64,000 nucleotides of DNA from Bradyrhizobium sp. LMTR 3 (GTDB lineage: Bacteria > Pseudomonadota > Alphaproteobacteria > Rhizobiales > Xanthobacteraceae). Position numbers and translations under genes: made by a program. Location: contig NZ_MAXC01000051.1 in assembly GCF_001693485.1 (NCBI RefSeq), positions 124,001 to 188,000 of the forward strand. The letters run 5' to 3'. The notes below the pieces were generated by a model. That model was given only the letters and a program-made list of their open reading frames with translations, was not told where the DNA came from and searched no databases. Below, in pieces: positions 25,043-33,178 of the stretch. Each line of letters begins with the position of its first letter. The first letter of the stretch is position 1.

Positions 25043-27229
25043 ATGAACAAGCACGTCATGCCCAAACTCAATCGCCGCGCCTTCGTGATCGGCACCGCTG
25101 CTGCCGGCGCCGGCCTCGCGATCGGTCTCGATATTCCCTTCGGCGGACCGACCGTGGTCCGTGCTGCCGACGGCTCACCCGAAGTCAACGTCTGGGTGGT
25201 GATCCGCCCCGACAATACGACCGTGATTCGCGTCGCCCGCTCGGAGATGGGCCAGGGCACCCTCACCGGTCTCGCCCAGCTCGTAGCCGAAGAACTCGAA
25301 TGCGACTGGTCCAAAGTCGTCACCGAATATCCGACGCCGGGTCAAAGTGTCGCACGCAAGCGCGCCTGGGGCGATTTCTCGACCGGCGGCAGCCGCGGCA
25401 TCCGCTCCAGCCAGGACTATGTCCGCAAGGGCGGCGCCACCGCTCGCGTGATGCTGGTGCAGGCGGCCGCGAACCAGTGGAAAGTGCCGGCATCGGAATG
25501 CACCGCTTCCAACAGCGTCATCACCCATAAGCCGTCGGGCAGGACGACGACGTACGGCAAGGTAGTTGAAGCCGCGGCGAAGCTCGAGCCGCCGGCGGAC
25601 GTCAAGCTGAAGGATCCCAAGGACTGGAAGATCGCCGGCAAAGGCGTCAAGCGGCTCGACACCGTCGACAAGACCACGGGCGCGATGATCTACGGCATGG
25701 ACGTCAAGCTGCCCGGCATGCTCAACGCCGCGATCAAGGATGCGCCGGTCTTCGGCAGCAAGCTAAAGAGCTATGACGAGGCCAAGATCACCGGCATGAA
25801 AGGCGTGAAGAAGGTGGTGAAGGTCGGCGACAGCGCCGTCGCCGTCGTCGCCGACACCTGGTGGCGCGCCAAGACCGCGCTCGACGCGCTGCCGATCGTC
25901 TGGGACGAAGGCGAGAACGCCAAAGTCTCCAGCGAGTCGATCGCCAAATGGCTGGCCGAAGGCCTCGACAATGCCCAGCCGGCCTATATCGGCAACCAGA
26001 ATGGTGACGCCAAGGCTGCGATTGCCTCCGCCGTCAAGAAGGTCGAGGCGGTCTACAACTATCCCTACCAGAACCACGCCACGATGGAGCCGATGAACGC
26101 CACGGCGCTCTACACACCAGACAAATGCGAGGTCTGGTGCGGTACGCAGAACGGCGAAGCGGCGTTTGCCGCCACGCTGGAAGCATCGGGACTGCCGGCC
26201 GAAAAATGCGAGGTCCACAAGCTGATCCTCGGCGGCGGCTTCGGCCGCCGCGGCATGACCGACTACGTCCGGCAGGCGGTTCTCATCGCCAAGGAGATGC
26301 CGGGCACGCCGGTCAAGTTGTTGTGGTCGCGCGAAGAGGATATGGCGCAAGGCAAGTTTCATCCGGTCACGCAATGCAAGATGACCGGGGCCTTCGATGC
26401 CGACAACAATCTCACGGCGCTGCATGTGCGATTGTCCGGTCAATCGATCCTGTACACGGTGCGTCCGGCAGCGCTGGTGAACGGCATGGATACGGCTGCG
26501 TTCCAGGGCTTGAGTCCTTCCGGCGACGCGGCGATCGGCTACTCCGTGCCGAACCTCCTGGTCGAGCATTCCATGCGCAATCCGCACGTTCCACCCGGCT
26601 TCTGGCGCGGCGTTAACGTCAACCAGAATGCCATCTACATGGAATGCTTCATGGATGAACTGGCGCATTCGGTGGGCCAGGATCCGGTGGAATTCCGCCG
26701 CAAGCTGATGAGCAAGCATCCAAAACATCTCGCCGTGCTCAATGCGGTGGCCGACAAGATCGGCTGGGGCAAGCCCGCGCCGCAAGGCGTCCATCGCGGG
26801 ATCGCGCAGGTGATGGGCTACGGCAGCTATGTCGCGGGTGCCGCGGAAATCTCGGTCACCGACGACGGCAAGATCAAGGTGCATCGCATCGTCGCCTCGA
26901 CCGACCCCGGCTACATCGTCAACCCGGCGCAGGTCGAGCGGCAGATTGCGGGCTCCTTCGTCTATGGCCTGTCCGCCCTGTTCTATGGCGGGTGCACGGT
27001 AAAGGACGGCAAGATCGAGCAGACCAACTTCGACACCTACGATTCAATGCGCATTGCCGCGATGCCGAAGGTGGAATGCGTCATGGTGCCGAGCGGCGGC
27101 TTCTGGGGCGGCGTCGGCGAGCCGACCATCGGCGTCGCCGCACCCGCAGTGCTCAACGCCTACTTCGCGGCAACCGGCAAGCGGATCCGTTCGGTCCCGC
27201 TGAAGGACCAGAACATCACGTTTGCCTGA
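25043..27229 (+). CDS. Molybdopterin-binding subunit of a periplasmic aldehyde/N-heterocycle oxidoreductase (IorB-like)
   Basis: 728 residues. A twin-arginine signal (NRRAFVIGTAAAGAGLAIGL) shows export in folded form, carrying the small subunit with it. Molybdenum-cofactor motifs of the xanthine dehydrogenase family follow, e.g. GGGFGRRGMTDYVRQAVLIA and GFWRGVNVNQNAIYMECFMD, and the Glu-containing C-terminal segment GVGEPTIGVAAPAVLNAYF. The family oxidises aldehydes or N-heterocycles with cytochrome acceptors. A monoheme cytochrome follows 53 bases later. Its presence in front of sulfur-oxidation genes is unexpected; the substrate is unknown. Confidence 0.85.
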   Translation: MNKHVMPKLNRRAFVIGTAAAGAGLAIGLDIPFGGPTVVRAADGSPEVNVWVVIRPDNTTVIRVARSEMGQGTLTGLAQLVAEELECDWSKVVTEYPTPGQSVARKRAWGDFSTGGSRGIRSSQDYVRKGGATARVMLVQAAANQWKVPASECTASNSVITHKPSGRTTTYGKVVEAAAKLEPPADVKLKDPKDWKIAGKGVKRLDTVDKTTGAMIYGMDVKLPGMLNAAIKDAPVFGSKLKSYDEAKITGMKGVKKVVKVGDSAVAVVADTWWRAKTALDALPIVWDEGENAKVSSESIAKWLAEGLDNAQPAYIGNQNGDAKAAIASAVKKVEAVYNYPYQNHATMEPMNATALYTPDKCEVWCGTQNGEAAFAATLEASGLPAEKCEVHKLILGGGFGRRGMTDYVRQAVLIAKEMPGTPVKLLWSREEDMAQGKFHPVTQCKMTGAFDADNNLTALHVRLSGQSILYTVRPAALVNGMDTAAFQGLSPSGDAAIGYSVPNLLVEHSMRNPHVPPGFWRGVNVNQNAIYMECFMDELAHSVGQDPVEFRRKLMSKHPKHLAVLNAVADKIGWGKPAPQGVHRGIAQVMGYGSYVAGAAEISVTDDGKIKVHRIVASTDPGYIVNPAQVERQIAGSFVYGLSALFYGGCTVKDGKIEQTNFDTYDSMRIAAMPKVECVMVPSGGFWGGVGEPTIGVAAPAVLNAYFAATGKRIRSVPLKDQNITFA

Positions 27230-27238
27230 CCGTAACGG

Positions 27239-27261
27239 GCGGCGGCCTCTCCGGCCGCCGC
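27239..27261 (+). other. Intra-operon stem-loop
   Basis: GCGGCGGCC-TCTCC-GGCCGCCGC, a perfect 9-base stem with a 5-base loop, lies between the molybdenum subunit and the cytochrome gene. No T-run follows, so it is more likely an mRNA-stability or partial attenuation element than a full terminator. Confidence 0.5.
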
Positions 27262-27282
27262 TCGCTCATCGAGAGATTTCTG

Positions 27283-27576
27283 ATGAAAGCCTTGCGTGCC
27301 CTCATCGGGCTGGCAACGGTGATGGCGTGGAGCCTGCCGGTGCTTGCCGCTTCCGACCCCCCGCCCGGCGCGGCGTCCTGCTCCGGCTGCCACTCCGATG
27401 GGGTGACCGGTTCGTCCGTTTCGCGGCTGAACGGCCGCGACGCCGGCGAGATCGCGACCGCGATGGCTGGATTTCGCGACGGCTCGCTTCCCGCTACGGT
27501 AATGAACCGCATCGCCAAGGGCTTTTCCGACGATGAGTCGCGCGCGATGGCGGCGTGGCTCGCTGCACAAAAGTAA
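27283..27576 (+). CDS. Monoheme cytochrome c (FccA-like)
   Basis: 97 residues: signal peptide about residues 1-23 (ends LAAS), then one haem motif CSGCH (Cys33, Cys36, His37), with Met61 or Met74 as possible sixth ligand. Small one-haem proteins of this size serve as the cytochrome subunit of flavocytochrome c sulfide dehydrogenase in several bacteria, and the FccB-like flavoprotein follows 10 bases later. It could also accept electrons from the molybdenum hydroxylase upstream. It acts in the periplasm. Confidence 0.8.
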   Translation: MKALRALIGLATVMAWSLPVLAASDPPPGAASCSGCHSDGVTGSSVSRLNGRDAGEIATAMAGFRDGSLPATVMNRIAKGFSDDESRAMAAWLAAQK

Positions 27577-27586
27577 GGCCGCCAGC

Positions 27587-28870
27587 ATGGGCGTAAGCCG
27601 TCGCATCAGCCGCCGGAAGTTCTGTAGCGCCAGCGCGGCCGCCGCAGTGACGGCCTTGGCGTCTCCGCTGCCCGCGTTGGCGCAATCCGCGGCGCGCATC
27701 GTCGTGATCGGCGGCGGTTTCGGCGGTGCGAGTTGTGCGCGCGCACTGAAACAGATCGATCCGAAATTGCAGGTCACACTGGTCGAGCCGAACCGGACCT
27801 TCACCGCCTGCCCGTTCAGCAACAATGTCATTGCCGGACTGCGTTCGATCGAGGAACAAAAATTCGGTTACGACAAGATCGCCGCCAGCGGCATCAATGT
27901 GGTGGCGCTGGAAGCAACGACCATCAATGCAGCGGCGCGGACCGTGGGGCTCGCCGACGGCACCTCGCTCGCCTACGACCGCCTGGTGCTGTCTCCAGGA
28001 ATCGAACTGCGTTTCGACGCCCTGTCGGGCTACGACGAAGCTGCCGCGGCGAAGATGCCGCATGCCTGGAAAGCAGGCGAGCAAACGCTGTTGCTGCGCA
28101 AGCAACTCGAGGCCATGGACGATGGCGGTCTGGTGGTGATCGCAGCTCCCGCCAACCCTTTCCGGTGCCCGCCGGGACCTTACGAGCGGGCCTGCCTGAT
28201 TGCGCATTATCTGAAGAGCAAGAAGCCGCGCTCGAAGCTGATCATTCTTGACGCAAAGGACGCGTTCTCCAAGCAGCGTCTGTTTCAGAACGCCTGGAAG
28301 GAGCTTTACCCGGGGATGGTCGAATGGATATCGCTATCGCAGGGCGGCAAGGTGAATGCCGTCGATCCGGCAACCAACACGCTGATCACCGATTTCGGCA
28401 ATCACACCGCCCAGGTGGCCAACGTTATTCCGCCGCAACGAGCCGGTCGCATCGCGGCTATTGCGGGCGCGACCGATAACACCGGCTGGTGCGCGATCGA
28501 TCCTGTCACTTTCGAATCCAGATCGGCACCGAACATCCATGTCATCGGCGATGCCTGTCTCGCCGGGGCGATGCCAAAATCCGCATTCTCGGCGAATGCG
28601 CAGGCCAAGACTTGCGCAAGCGCGATTGCAACGCTGGTCGCCGGCAGATCGCCAGCCGCGCCGAAGCTGATCAATACGTGCTACAGTCTGGCAGCCCCCG
28701 ACTATGGCGTCTCGATTGCCGGCGTATACCATCCGAAGAATGGAACGCTTGCCGACGTTGAAGGCGCCGGTGGCGTTAGTCCGGTGGAAGCGTCACGCGA
28801 TTTCCGCGCCCGCGAGGCCGACTATGCGCAATCCTGGTTCGCGACCATTACGGCGGAAGTCTTTGGCTAG
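27587..28870 (+). CDS. fccB: Flavocytochrome c sulfide dehydrogenase flavoprotein subunit
   Basis: 427 residues. A twin-arginine signal (SRRKFCSASAAAAVTALASP) precedes the FAD fold (IVVIGGGFGGASCARAL). Cys75 in TFTACPFSNNVIAG matches the covalent-FAD region, and Cys194 (PFRCPPGPYERA) and Cys302 (TGWCAIDPVTFES) match the redox disulfide pair of FccB. This supports oxidation of sulfide to sulfur or polysulfide, with electrons to the monoheme cytochrome. The ATG at 27587 is chosen because it starts the Tat signal. It overlaps the soxX start by 8 bases if soxX begins at TTG 28863. Confidence 0.88.
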   Translation: MGVSRRISRRKFCSASAAAAVTALASPLPALAQSAARIVVIGGGFGGASCARALKQIDPKLQVTLVEPNRTFTACPFSNNVIAGLRSIEEQKFGYDKIAASGINVVALEATTINAAARTVGLADGTSLAYDRLVLSPGIELRFDALSGYDEAAAAKMPHAWKAGEQTLLLRKQLEAMDDGGLVVIAAPANPFRCPPGPYERACLIAHYLKSKKPRSKLIILDAKDAFSKQRLFQNAWKELYPGMVEWISLSQGGKVNAVDPATNTLITDFGNHTAQVANVIPPQRAGRIAAIAGATDNTGWCAIDPVTFESRSAPNIHVIGDACLAGAMPKSAFSANAQAKTCASAIATLVAGRSPAAPKLINTCYSLAAPDYGVSIAGVYHPKNGTLADVEGAGGVSPVEASRDFRAREADYAQSWFATITAEVFG

Positions 28871-29321
28871 ACGCACCTATCGCATGTTGGATCCGATTTT
28901 TGCTGGAGTTCTCCTCGTGCTGCCCGGCTGCGCCGCCGCAACGGAACTTCGCAGCTACACCGTCATTGACGATGCCATTCCGCAGTCGCTGACGGGCACG
29001 GCCGGCGATGCGACGCGCGGCCGCGCCCTCGTCGTCGAACGTTCCAGCACTTGCATCCTGTGCCACAACGGCCCATTTCCCGAACAGAAATTCCAGGGCG
29101 ACCTGGCGCCTGATCTTTCCGGTTCCGGCAGCCGCTGGTCAGAAGGTCAGCTTCGGCTTCGGCTGGTCGATGCCTCTCGTCTCAATGCCGAGACGATCAT
29201 GCCGTCCTATTACCGCGTTGACGGCCTCACTCGCGTCGGGACGCTGTGGCGCGGCAAGCCGATCCTGTCGGCCGAACAGATCGAGGATATCGTGGCGTAT
29301 CTCGCAAGCTTACGCGAATAG
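28863..29321 (+). CDS. soxX: SoxX, monoheme c-type cytochrome of SoxAX
   Basis: 152 residues. The haem motif is CILCH (Cys64, Cys67, His68); the methionine ligand is likely Met113 in ETIMPSYYR, and PDLSGSGSRWSEGQLRLRLV is typical of SoxX. SoxX joins SoxA to couple thiosulfate (or another sulfur species) to the SoxY carrier. The start is TTG 28863: it has GGAAG upstream, is translationally coupled to fccB, and gives a full signal peptide with basic residues. ATG 28884 would remove that basic part. LPGC at residues 20-23 might act as a lipobox, but normal cleavage is also possible. Confidence 0.85.
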   Translation: MARRTYRMLDPIFAGVLLVLPGCAAATELRSYTVIDDAIPQSLTGTAGDATRGRALVVERSSTCILCHNGPFPEQKFQGDLAPDLSGSGSRWSEGQLRLRLVDASRLNAETIMPSYYRVDGLTRVGTLWRGKPILSAEQIEDIVAYLASLRE

Positions 29322-29330
29322 GAAGGTCCG

Positions 29331-29810
29331 ATGCATCCACCACCGAATTCGACACGCCGCCAGTTTCTCGGCCTCGCCGGAGCGGCAGCCGTGCTTGGCA
29401 CGGCCCCCGTCGTCACGCTTCGGCCTGCCGAGGCGACACCCGAGATGCTCGCTTCCGCTATCCGCAATGTCACCGGCGGCGCCGCGGTGAAAACCGGCAA
29501 GGTCAAGCTCGACGTGCCGCCCTTGGTCGAGAACGGCAATACCGTGCCGCTGACTGTGAGTGTCGCCCACCCGATGGCGCCGGAGGATCACGTCAGCAGT
29601 GTCCACGTTTTCAACGAGAAGAACCCGCAGCCGAACGTCGCCAACTTCCACCTCGGCCCCCACGCCGGCCGAGCGCAGGTTTCGACCCGCATTCGCCTCA
29701 CCGACAGCCAGAAGGTCGTCGCGATCGCCAAGCTCTCGGACGGGTCGTTCTGGTCGGCCAGCGTTGACGTCGTGGTGACACTGGCGGCCTGCACCGAAGA
29801 GGTGATCTGA
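29331..29810 (+). CDS. soxY: SoxY, sulfur carrier protein with unusual C-terminus
   Basis: 159 residues. A Tat-like signal (RRQFLGLAGAAAVLG) is followed by the immunoglobulin-like SoxY fold (VPPLVENGNTVPLTVSV; VHVFNEKNPQPNVANFHLGP). In known SoxY proteins the last residues are GGCGG, with the cysteine on a swinging arm that carries the sulfur intermediate. Here the end is VTLAACTEEVI: Cys154 remains, but the glycines are gone and five residues follow. The gene has GGAAGG before the ATG and shares one base with soxZ. It is either a specialised carrier or a functionally changed one. Confidence 0.85.
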   Translation: MHPPPNSTRRQFLGLAGAAAVLGTAPVVTLRPAEATPEMLASAIRNVTGGAAVKTGKVKLDVPPLVENGNTVPLTVSVAHPMAPEDHVSSVHVFNEKNPQPNVANFHLGPHAGRAQVSTRIRLTDSQKVVAIAKLSDGSFWSASVDVVVTLAACTEEVI

Positions 29811-30130
29811 TGGCTTCCGCGCTGATCAACGTCCCGGCCAAAGCCAAACGCGGCGAAATCATCGAGATCAAGACGCTGATGTCGCACATCATGGAGTCAG
29901 GCTATCGCCATAAGGCGTCAGGCGAAGCTGTGCCGCGCGACATCATCACGAGCTTTACCTGCCGCTTCAACGGCGCTGAGATCTTCCGCGCCGATTTGTT
30001 CCCGGCGATTGCCGCCAACCCGTTCTTCTCCTTCTTCACGACAGTGACCGAAAGCGGCAACTTCGAGTTCGAATGGATCGGCGACAAGGGTTTTTCCGAA
30101 ACCGCTTCCGCCTCGATCTCGGTCGAATGA
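29810..30130 (+). CDS. soxZ: SoxZ, partner of SoxY
   Basis: 106 residues with no signal peptide, as expected: SoxZ is exported with SoxY through the Tat signal of the latter. The fold starts with INVPAKAKRGEIIEIKTLMS and contains GYRHKASGEAVPRDIIT, both typical of SoxZ. It forms the SoxYZ heterodimer that holds the sulfur substrate. Its start overlaps the soxY stop and its stop overlaps the soxA start, so the three are translationally coupled. Confidence 0.92.
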   Translation: MASALINVPAKAKRGEIIEIKTLMSHIMESGYRHKASGEAVPRDIITSFTCRFNGAEIFRADLFPAIAANPFFSFFTTVTESGNFEFEWIGDKGFSETASASISVE

Positions 30131-30900
30131 GATTTTTGGGCGCCATAGCCACCGCACTGCTGGTGGTGGGCGCCGTCGGCGCTGCCGAGATCCCACAAGC
30201 CGACCGCCGTTCCGGCTACAGCTTCATGAAGCCGGACACAAAAACGATGCAGGATGACGACACCGCCAATCCCGGCATGCTCTGGGTGCTCAATGGCGAG
30301 ACACTGTGGAACCGCAAGACGGGCACCGCCGACAAAGCGTGTACCGATTGCCATGGCAATGCACGCGCAAGCATGAAGGGCGTGGCCGCCCGCTACCCCG
30401 CGTTCGACAAGGCAACCGGCCGCCCCATCGATCTGGAACAGCGCATCAATTCGTGCCGCACCAACCACCAGCAGGCGACGCCGCTGCCGTTCGAGAACCG
30501 CGAGCTGCTGGCACTGACAGCCTTTGTCGCGCGGCAATCACAGGGCGCTCCGATCGAAACCGGTGCTGACCCGCAGCTCGCGCCGTTCGTCGCCAAAGGA
30601 CGCGAGCTCTACATGCAGCGGCAGGGCCAGCTCAATCTCGGCTGCACCAATTGCCATGACGACAATTGGGACAAGCGGCTCGCCGGCGCCGCGATCACAC
30701 AAGGACACCCGACCGGTTACCCGCTCTACCGGTTGGAATGGCAATCGCTGGGCTCGCTGCAGCGACGCCTGCGCGCCTGCATCACCGGCATCCGCGCGCA
30801 GGCCTATGATTACGGCGCGCTGGAACTGGTCGAGTTGGAACTGTATTTGATGTCCCGGGCGCGCGGCATGCAAATGGAAGCGCCGGCGGTAAGGCCTTAG
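30127..30900 (+). CDS. soxA: SoxA, diheme cytochrome of SoxAX
   Basis: 257 residues with a signal peptide ending near residue 20 (VGAAE). Two haem motifs are present: CTDCH (Cys72, Cys75, His76) and CTNCH (Cys173, Cys176, His177). Cys110 (RINSCR) and Cys218 (RRLRACI) match the axial cysteine ligands, the second being the active-site cysteine that becomes a persulfide. SoxAX conjugates the sulfur substrate to SoxY. It ends the cluster; neither soxB nor soxCD follows, and a palindromic repeat lies after it. Confidence 0.9.
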   Translation: MRFLGAIATALLVVGAVGAAEIPQADRRSGYSFMKPDTKTMQDDDTANPGMLWVLNGETLWNRKTGTADKACTDCHGNARASMKGVAARYPAFDKATGRPIDLEQRINSCRTNHQQATPLPFENRELLALTAFVARQSQGAPIETGADPQLAPFVAKGRELYMQRQGQLNLGCTNCHDDNWDKRLAGAAITQGHPTGYPLYRLEWQSLGSLQRRLRACITGIRAQAYDYGALELVELELYLMSRARGMQMEAPAVRP

Positions 30901-30901
30901 C

Positions 30902-31010
30902 TCTCACCCCTCGTGGTGGTGAGGAGCACGTGGCGGGTCTCCTCGCCGAGGCCCGGCCAAAAAATCGCGAAAACAACCCCATGCAAAGTAGAATGGTCCC
31001 GGCCCGCAGC
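30902..31010. repeat. Probable intergenic repeat after soxA
   Basis: The 30901-31059 gap starts with CTCACCCCTCGTGGTGGTGAG and continues into a segment reading AAAAAATCGCGAAAACAACC that looks like a repeated intergenic sequence of Bradyrhizobium-type genomes. Open frames across it are not convincing genes. It may separate the convergent sox and fpr transcripts. Confidence 0.45.
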
Positions 31011-31059
31011 ACTCGCGCGGCCTGTCCGGGACACGAGATGGTCCGTCGTCACGAACGCT

Positions 31060-31833
31060 TTACCGCTCCGCGAACGCCTTCTCGACCACGAACTGTGCCG
31101 GCTCGCCGTGATTGCCCTCGGCAAAACCTTTGCCGTTGAGTAGCGCGCGCGTGTCCGTCACCAGCGCAGGGCTGCCGCAGATCATGACGCGGTCATGGGC
31201 CGGATCGAGCGCGGCCAGCCCGATGTCGTCGAACAGTTTTCCTGAAGTGATCAGGTCGGTGATGCGGCCGCGGTTGCGGAAGGGATCGCGGGTTACGGTC
31301 GGATAATAGATCAATTGGTTTCGGACATAGTCGCCGATCAGCTCGTCGTTCGGCAGCTTTTCGGTAATCATCTCGCCATAGGCGAGCTCTTTCACGCGGC
31401 GGCAGCCGTGCAGCAGCACTACCTTCTCGAACCGATCATAGGTCTCGGGGTCCTTGATCACGGAAAGGAACGGCGCCAGCCCGGTGCCGGTCCCGATCAG
31501 ATAGAGGTTGCGGCCGTCCTCGAGGTTATCGATGACCAGCGTACCGGTCGCCTTGCGGCTGACGATGATTTCGTCGCCCTGCTTCAAATGCTGGAGCCGC
31601 GAGGTGAGCGGGCCATCCGGCACCTTGATCGAGAAGAATTCGAGCCGGTCCTCGTAATTGGCGCTGGCGACCGAGTAGGCGCGGAGCAGCGGCTTCTCGC
31701 CAACCTTCAGGCCGATCATCGTGAATTCGCCATTGCGGAAACGGAACGAGGGATCGCGCGTGGTGGTGAAGCTGAACAGCGTATCGGTCCAGTGATGAAC
31801 GCTCAGCACGCTTTCCTGGTTGAAATTGCTCAT
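31060..31833 (-). CDS. fpr: Ferredoxin-NADP(+) reductase
   Basis: 257 residues. FAD-binding motif RAYSVAS, NADP-binding GTGTGLAPFLS and a terminal FVVEKAFAER agree with bacterial class-II ferredoxin-NADP reductases. It exchanges electrons between NADPH and ferredoxin or flavodoxin. AGGGAA precedes the ATG. It is divergent from the enamidase gene, and the 145-base gap holds two copies of the GTATACGAATGAT element that also lies before the 6-hydroxynicotinate-reductase-like gene at 44500. It may therefore serve to reduce the ferredoxin that drives that reductase, and not be only a housekeeping gene. Confidence 0.87.
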   Translation of the reverse strand: MSNFNQESVLSVHHWTDTLFSFTTTRDPSFRFRNGEFTMIGLKVGEKPLLRAYSVASANYEDRLEFFSIKVPDGPLTSRLQHLKQGDEIIVSRKATGTLVIDNLEDGRNLYLIGTGTGLAPFLSVIKDPETYDRFEKVVLLHGCRRVKELAYGEMITEKLPNDELIGDYVRNQLIYYPTVTRDPFRNRGRITDLITSGKLFDDIGLAALDPAHDRVMICGSPALVTDTRALLNGKGFAEGNHGEPAQFVVEKAFAER

Positions 31834-31877
31834 CGCACCGTTCCCTGACCTGCGAGCCGGATTGACCGGCTAAATCA

Positions 31878-31907
31878 TTCGTATACGATCATTCGTATAC
31901 AAACGAA
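31878..31907. promoter_or_regulatory. Double GTATAC operator between fpr and enamidase
   Basis: Two adjacent elements: TTCGTATACGAT (31878-31889, core TCGTATACGA palindromic) and TTCGTATACAAACGAA (31892-31907). Read on the minus strand both contain GTATACGAATGAT, which also occurs at 46013-46025. The position in a divergent promoter suggests that one repressor controls both genes. Confidence 0.7.
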
Positions 31908-31978
31908 TAATCCGACTTGATCCGATCGTCAAGCCGGGCAGAATGTCCGGCGAAGGCATTGAAGCAAAAGGAAAAACC

Positions 31979-33178
31979 ATGGCCCACGACGCACCCCAGG
32001 CGACCGGTCCGAGCAAGCTGGTGATCCGCAATATCGGGCTCGTGCTGTCGGGGGCTTTGGAAAAGCCGATCCTGGATGCCGACACGATCGTGGCCGAGAA
32101 CGGCAAGATCACAGCCATTGGCCGCTTCAAGGACTGCAATACCGAGGGCGCCACCACGACAGTCGATGCCAACGGCACCACCGTCGCGCCCGGATTGATC
32201 GACAGCCACGTCCATCCCGTCGCCGGCGACTGGACGCCGCGGCAAAACCAGATCAGTTGGATCGACAGCTATCTCCACGGTGGCGTCACCACCATGATTT
32301 CGGCTGGCGAGGTCCACATGCCCGGTCGCCCGCGCGACGTCGTAGGCCTGAAGGCGATGGCGATCTTTGCGCAGCGCGCGTTTTGGACGCTGCGGCCAGG
32401 CGGGGTGAAGGTGCATGCCGGCGCGCCGGTGATCGAATGCGAAATGGTGGAGGACGATTTCAAGGAGATGGCCGCGGCCGGCGTCAAGCTGCTCGGCGAA
32501 GTCGGCCTCGGCGGCGTCAAGGACGGCCCGACCGCGCGCAAAATGGTCGGCTGGGCGCGCAAATACGGCATCCAAAGCACGATTCACACCGGCGGACCTT
32601 CAATTCCCGGCTCCGGCCTGATCGACAAGGACGTGGTGCTGGAAGCCGACACCGACGTGGTGGGTCACATCAATGGCGGCCATACCGCGCTGCCCGACGA
32701 CCAGATCCGCTGCATCTGCGAGGGCTGCAAACGCGGGTTGGAGCTGGTTCACAACGGCAACGAGCGCTCGGCGCTGTTCACGTTGCGCACCGCGCGCGAG
32801 ATGGGTGACCTCCATCGCGTCATCCTCGGCACCGACGCGCCGGCCGGCTCCGGCGTGCAGCCGCTCGGCATTTTGCGAATGGTCTCGATGCTGTCCTCGC
32901 TCGGCGAACTGCCGGCCGAACTCGCCTTCTGCCTTGCGACCGGCAATACCGCGCGCATGCGCGAGCTCGATTGCGGAATCATCGAAATCGGCCGCTCCGC
33001 GGACTTCGTGTTGATGGACAAGGCCCAGCATTCCCCCGGCAAGAACATTCTGGAGAGCGTGCAACTCGGCGACCTCCCCGGCATCGGCATGACCATCATC
33101 GACGGCATCGTCCGCACCCAGCGCAGCCGCAACACCCCGCCGGCGGGGAAAGTGCCGGAGATCATCGTCGGGCATTGA
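31979..33178 (+). CDS. Enamidase-like amidohydrolase
   Basis: 399 residues of the amidohydrolase superfamily. Metal-site candidates are His77 and His79 (GLIDSHVHP), Glu174 (LLGEVGLGG), His203 (IHTGG), His230 (HINGG) and Asp286 (GTDAPAG). The whole sequence strongly resembles enamidase of Eubacterium barkeri, which opens 1,4,5,6-tetrahydro-6-oxonicotinate to 2-formylglutarate and ammonia (from memory; no search run). AAAGGAAA precedes the chosen ATG; an earlier ATG at 31943 lacks a site. It fits with NicAB-like and 6-hydroxynicotinate-reductase-like genes 11-19 kb away under the same promoter element. Confidence 0.82.
   Translation: MAHDAPQATGPSKLVIRNIGLVLSGALEKPILDADTIVAENGKITAIGRFKDCNTEGATTTVDANGTTVAPGLIDSHVHPVAGDWTPRQNQISWIDSYLHGGVTTMISAGEVHMPGRPRDVVGLKAMAIFAQRAFWTLRPGGVKVHAGAPVIECEMVEDDFKEMAAAGVKLLGEVGLGGVKDGPTARKMVGWARKYGIQSTIHTGGPSIPGSGLIDKDVVLEADTDVVGHINGGHTALPDDQIRCICEGCKRGLELVHNGNERSALFTLRTAREMGDLHRVILGTDAPAGSGVQPLGILRMVSMLSSLGELPAELAFCLATGNTARMRELDCGIIEIGRSADFVLMDKAQHSPGKNILESVQLGDLPGIGMTIIDGIVRTQRSRNTPPAGKVPEIIVGH

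Noticed and set aside
30913..31143. A short open frame between soxA and fpr
   Set aside because: It lies in a repeat-like segment and overlaps the 3' end of fpr; this type of sequence is often miscalled as a small protein.
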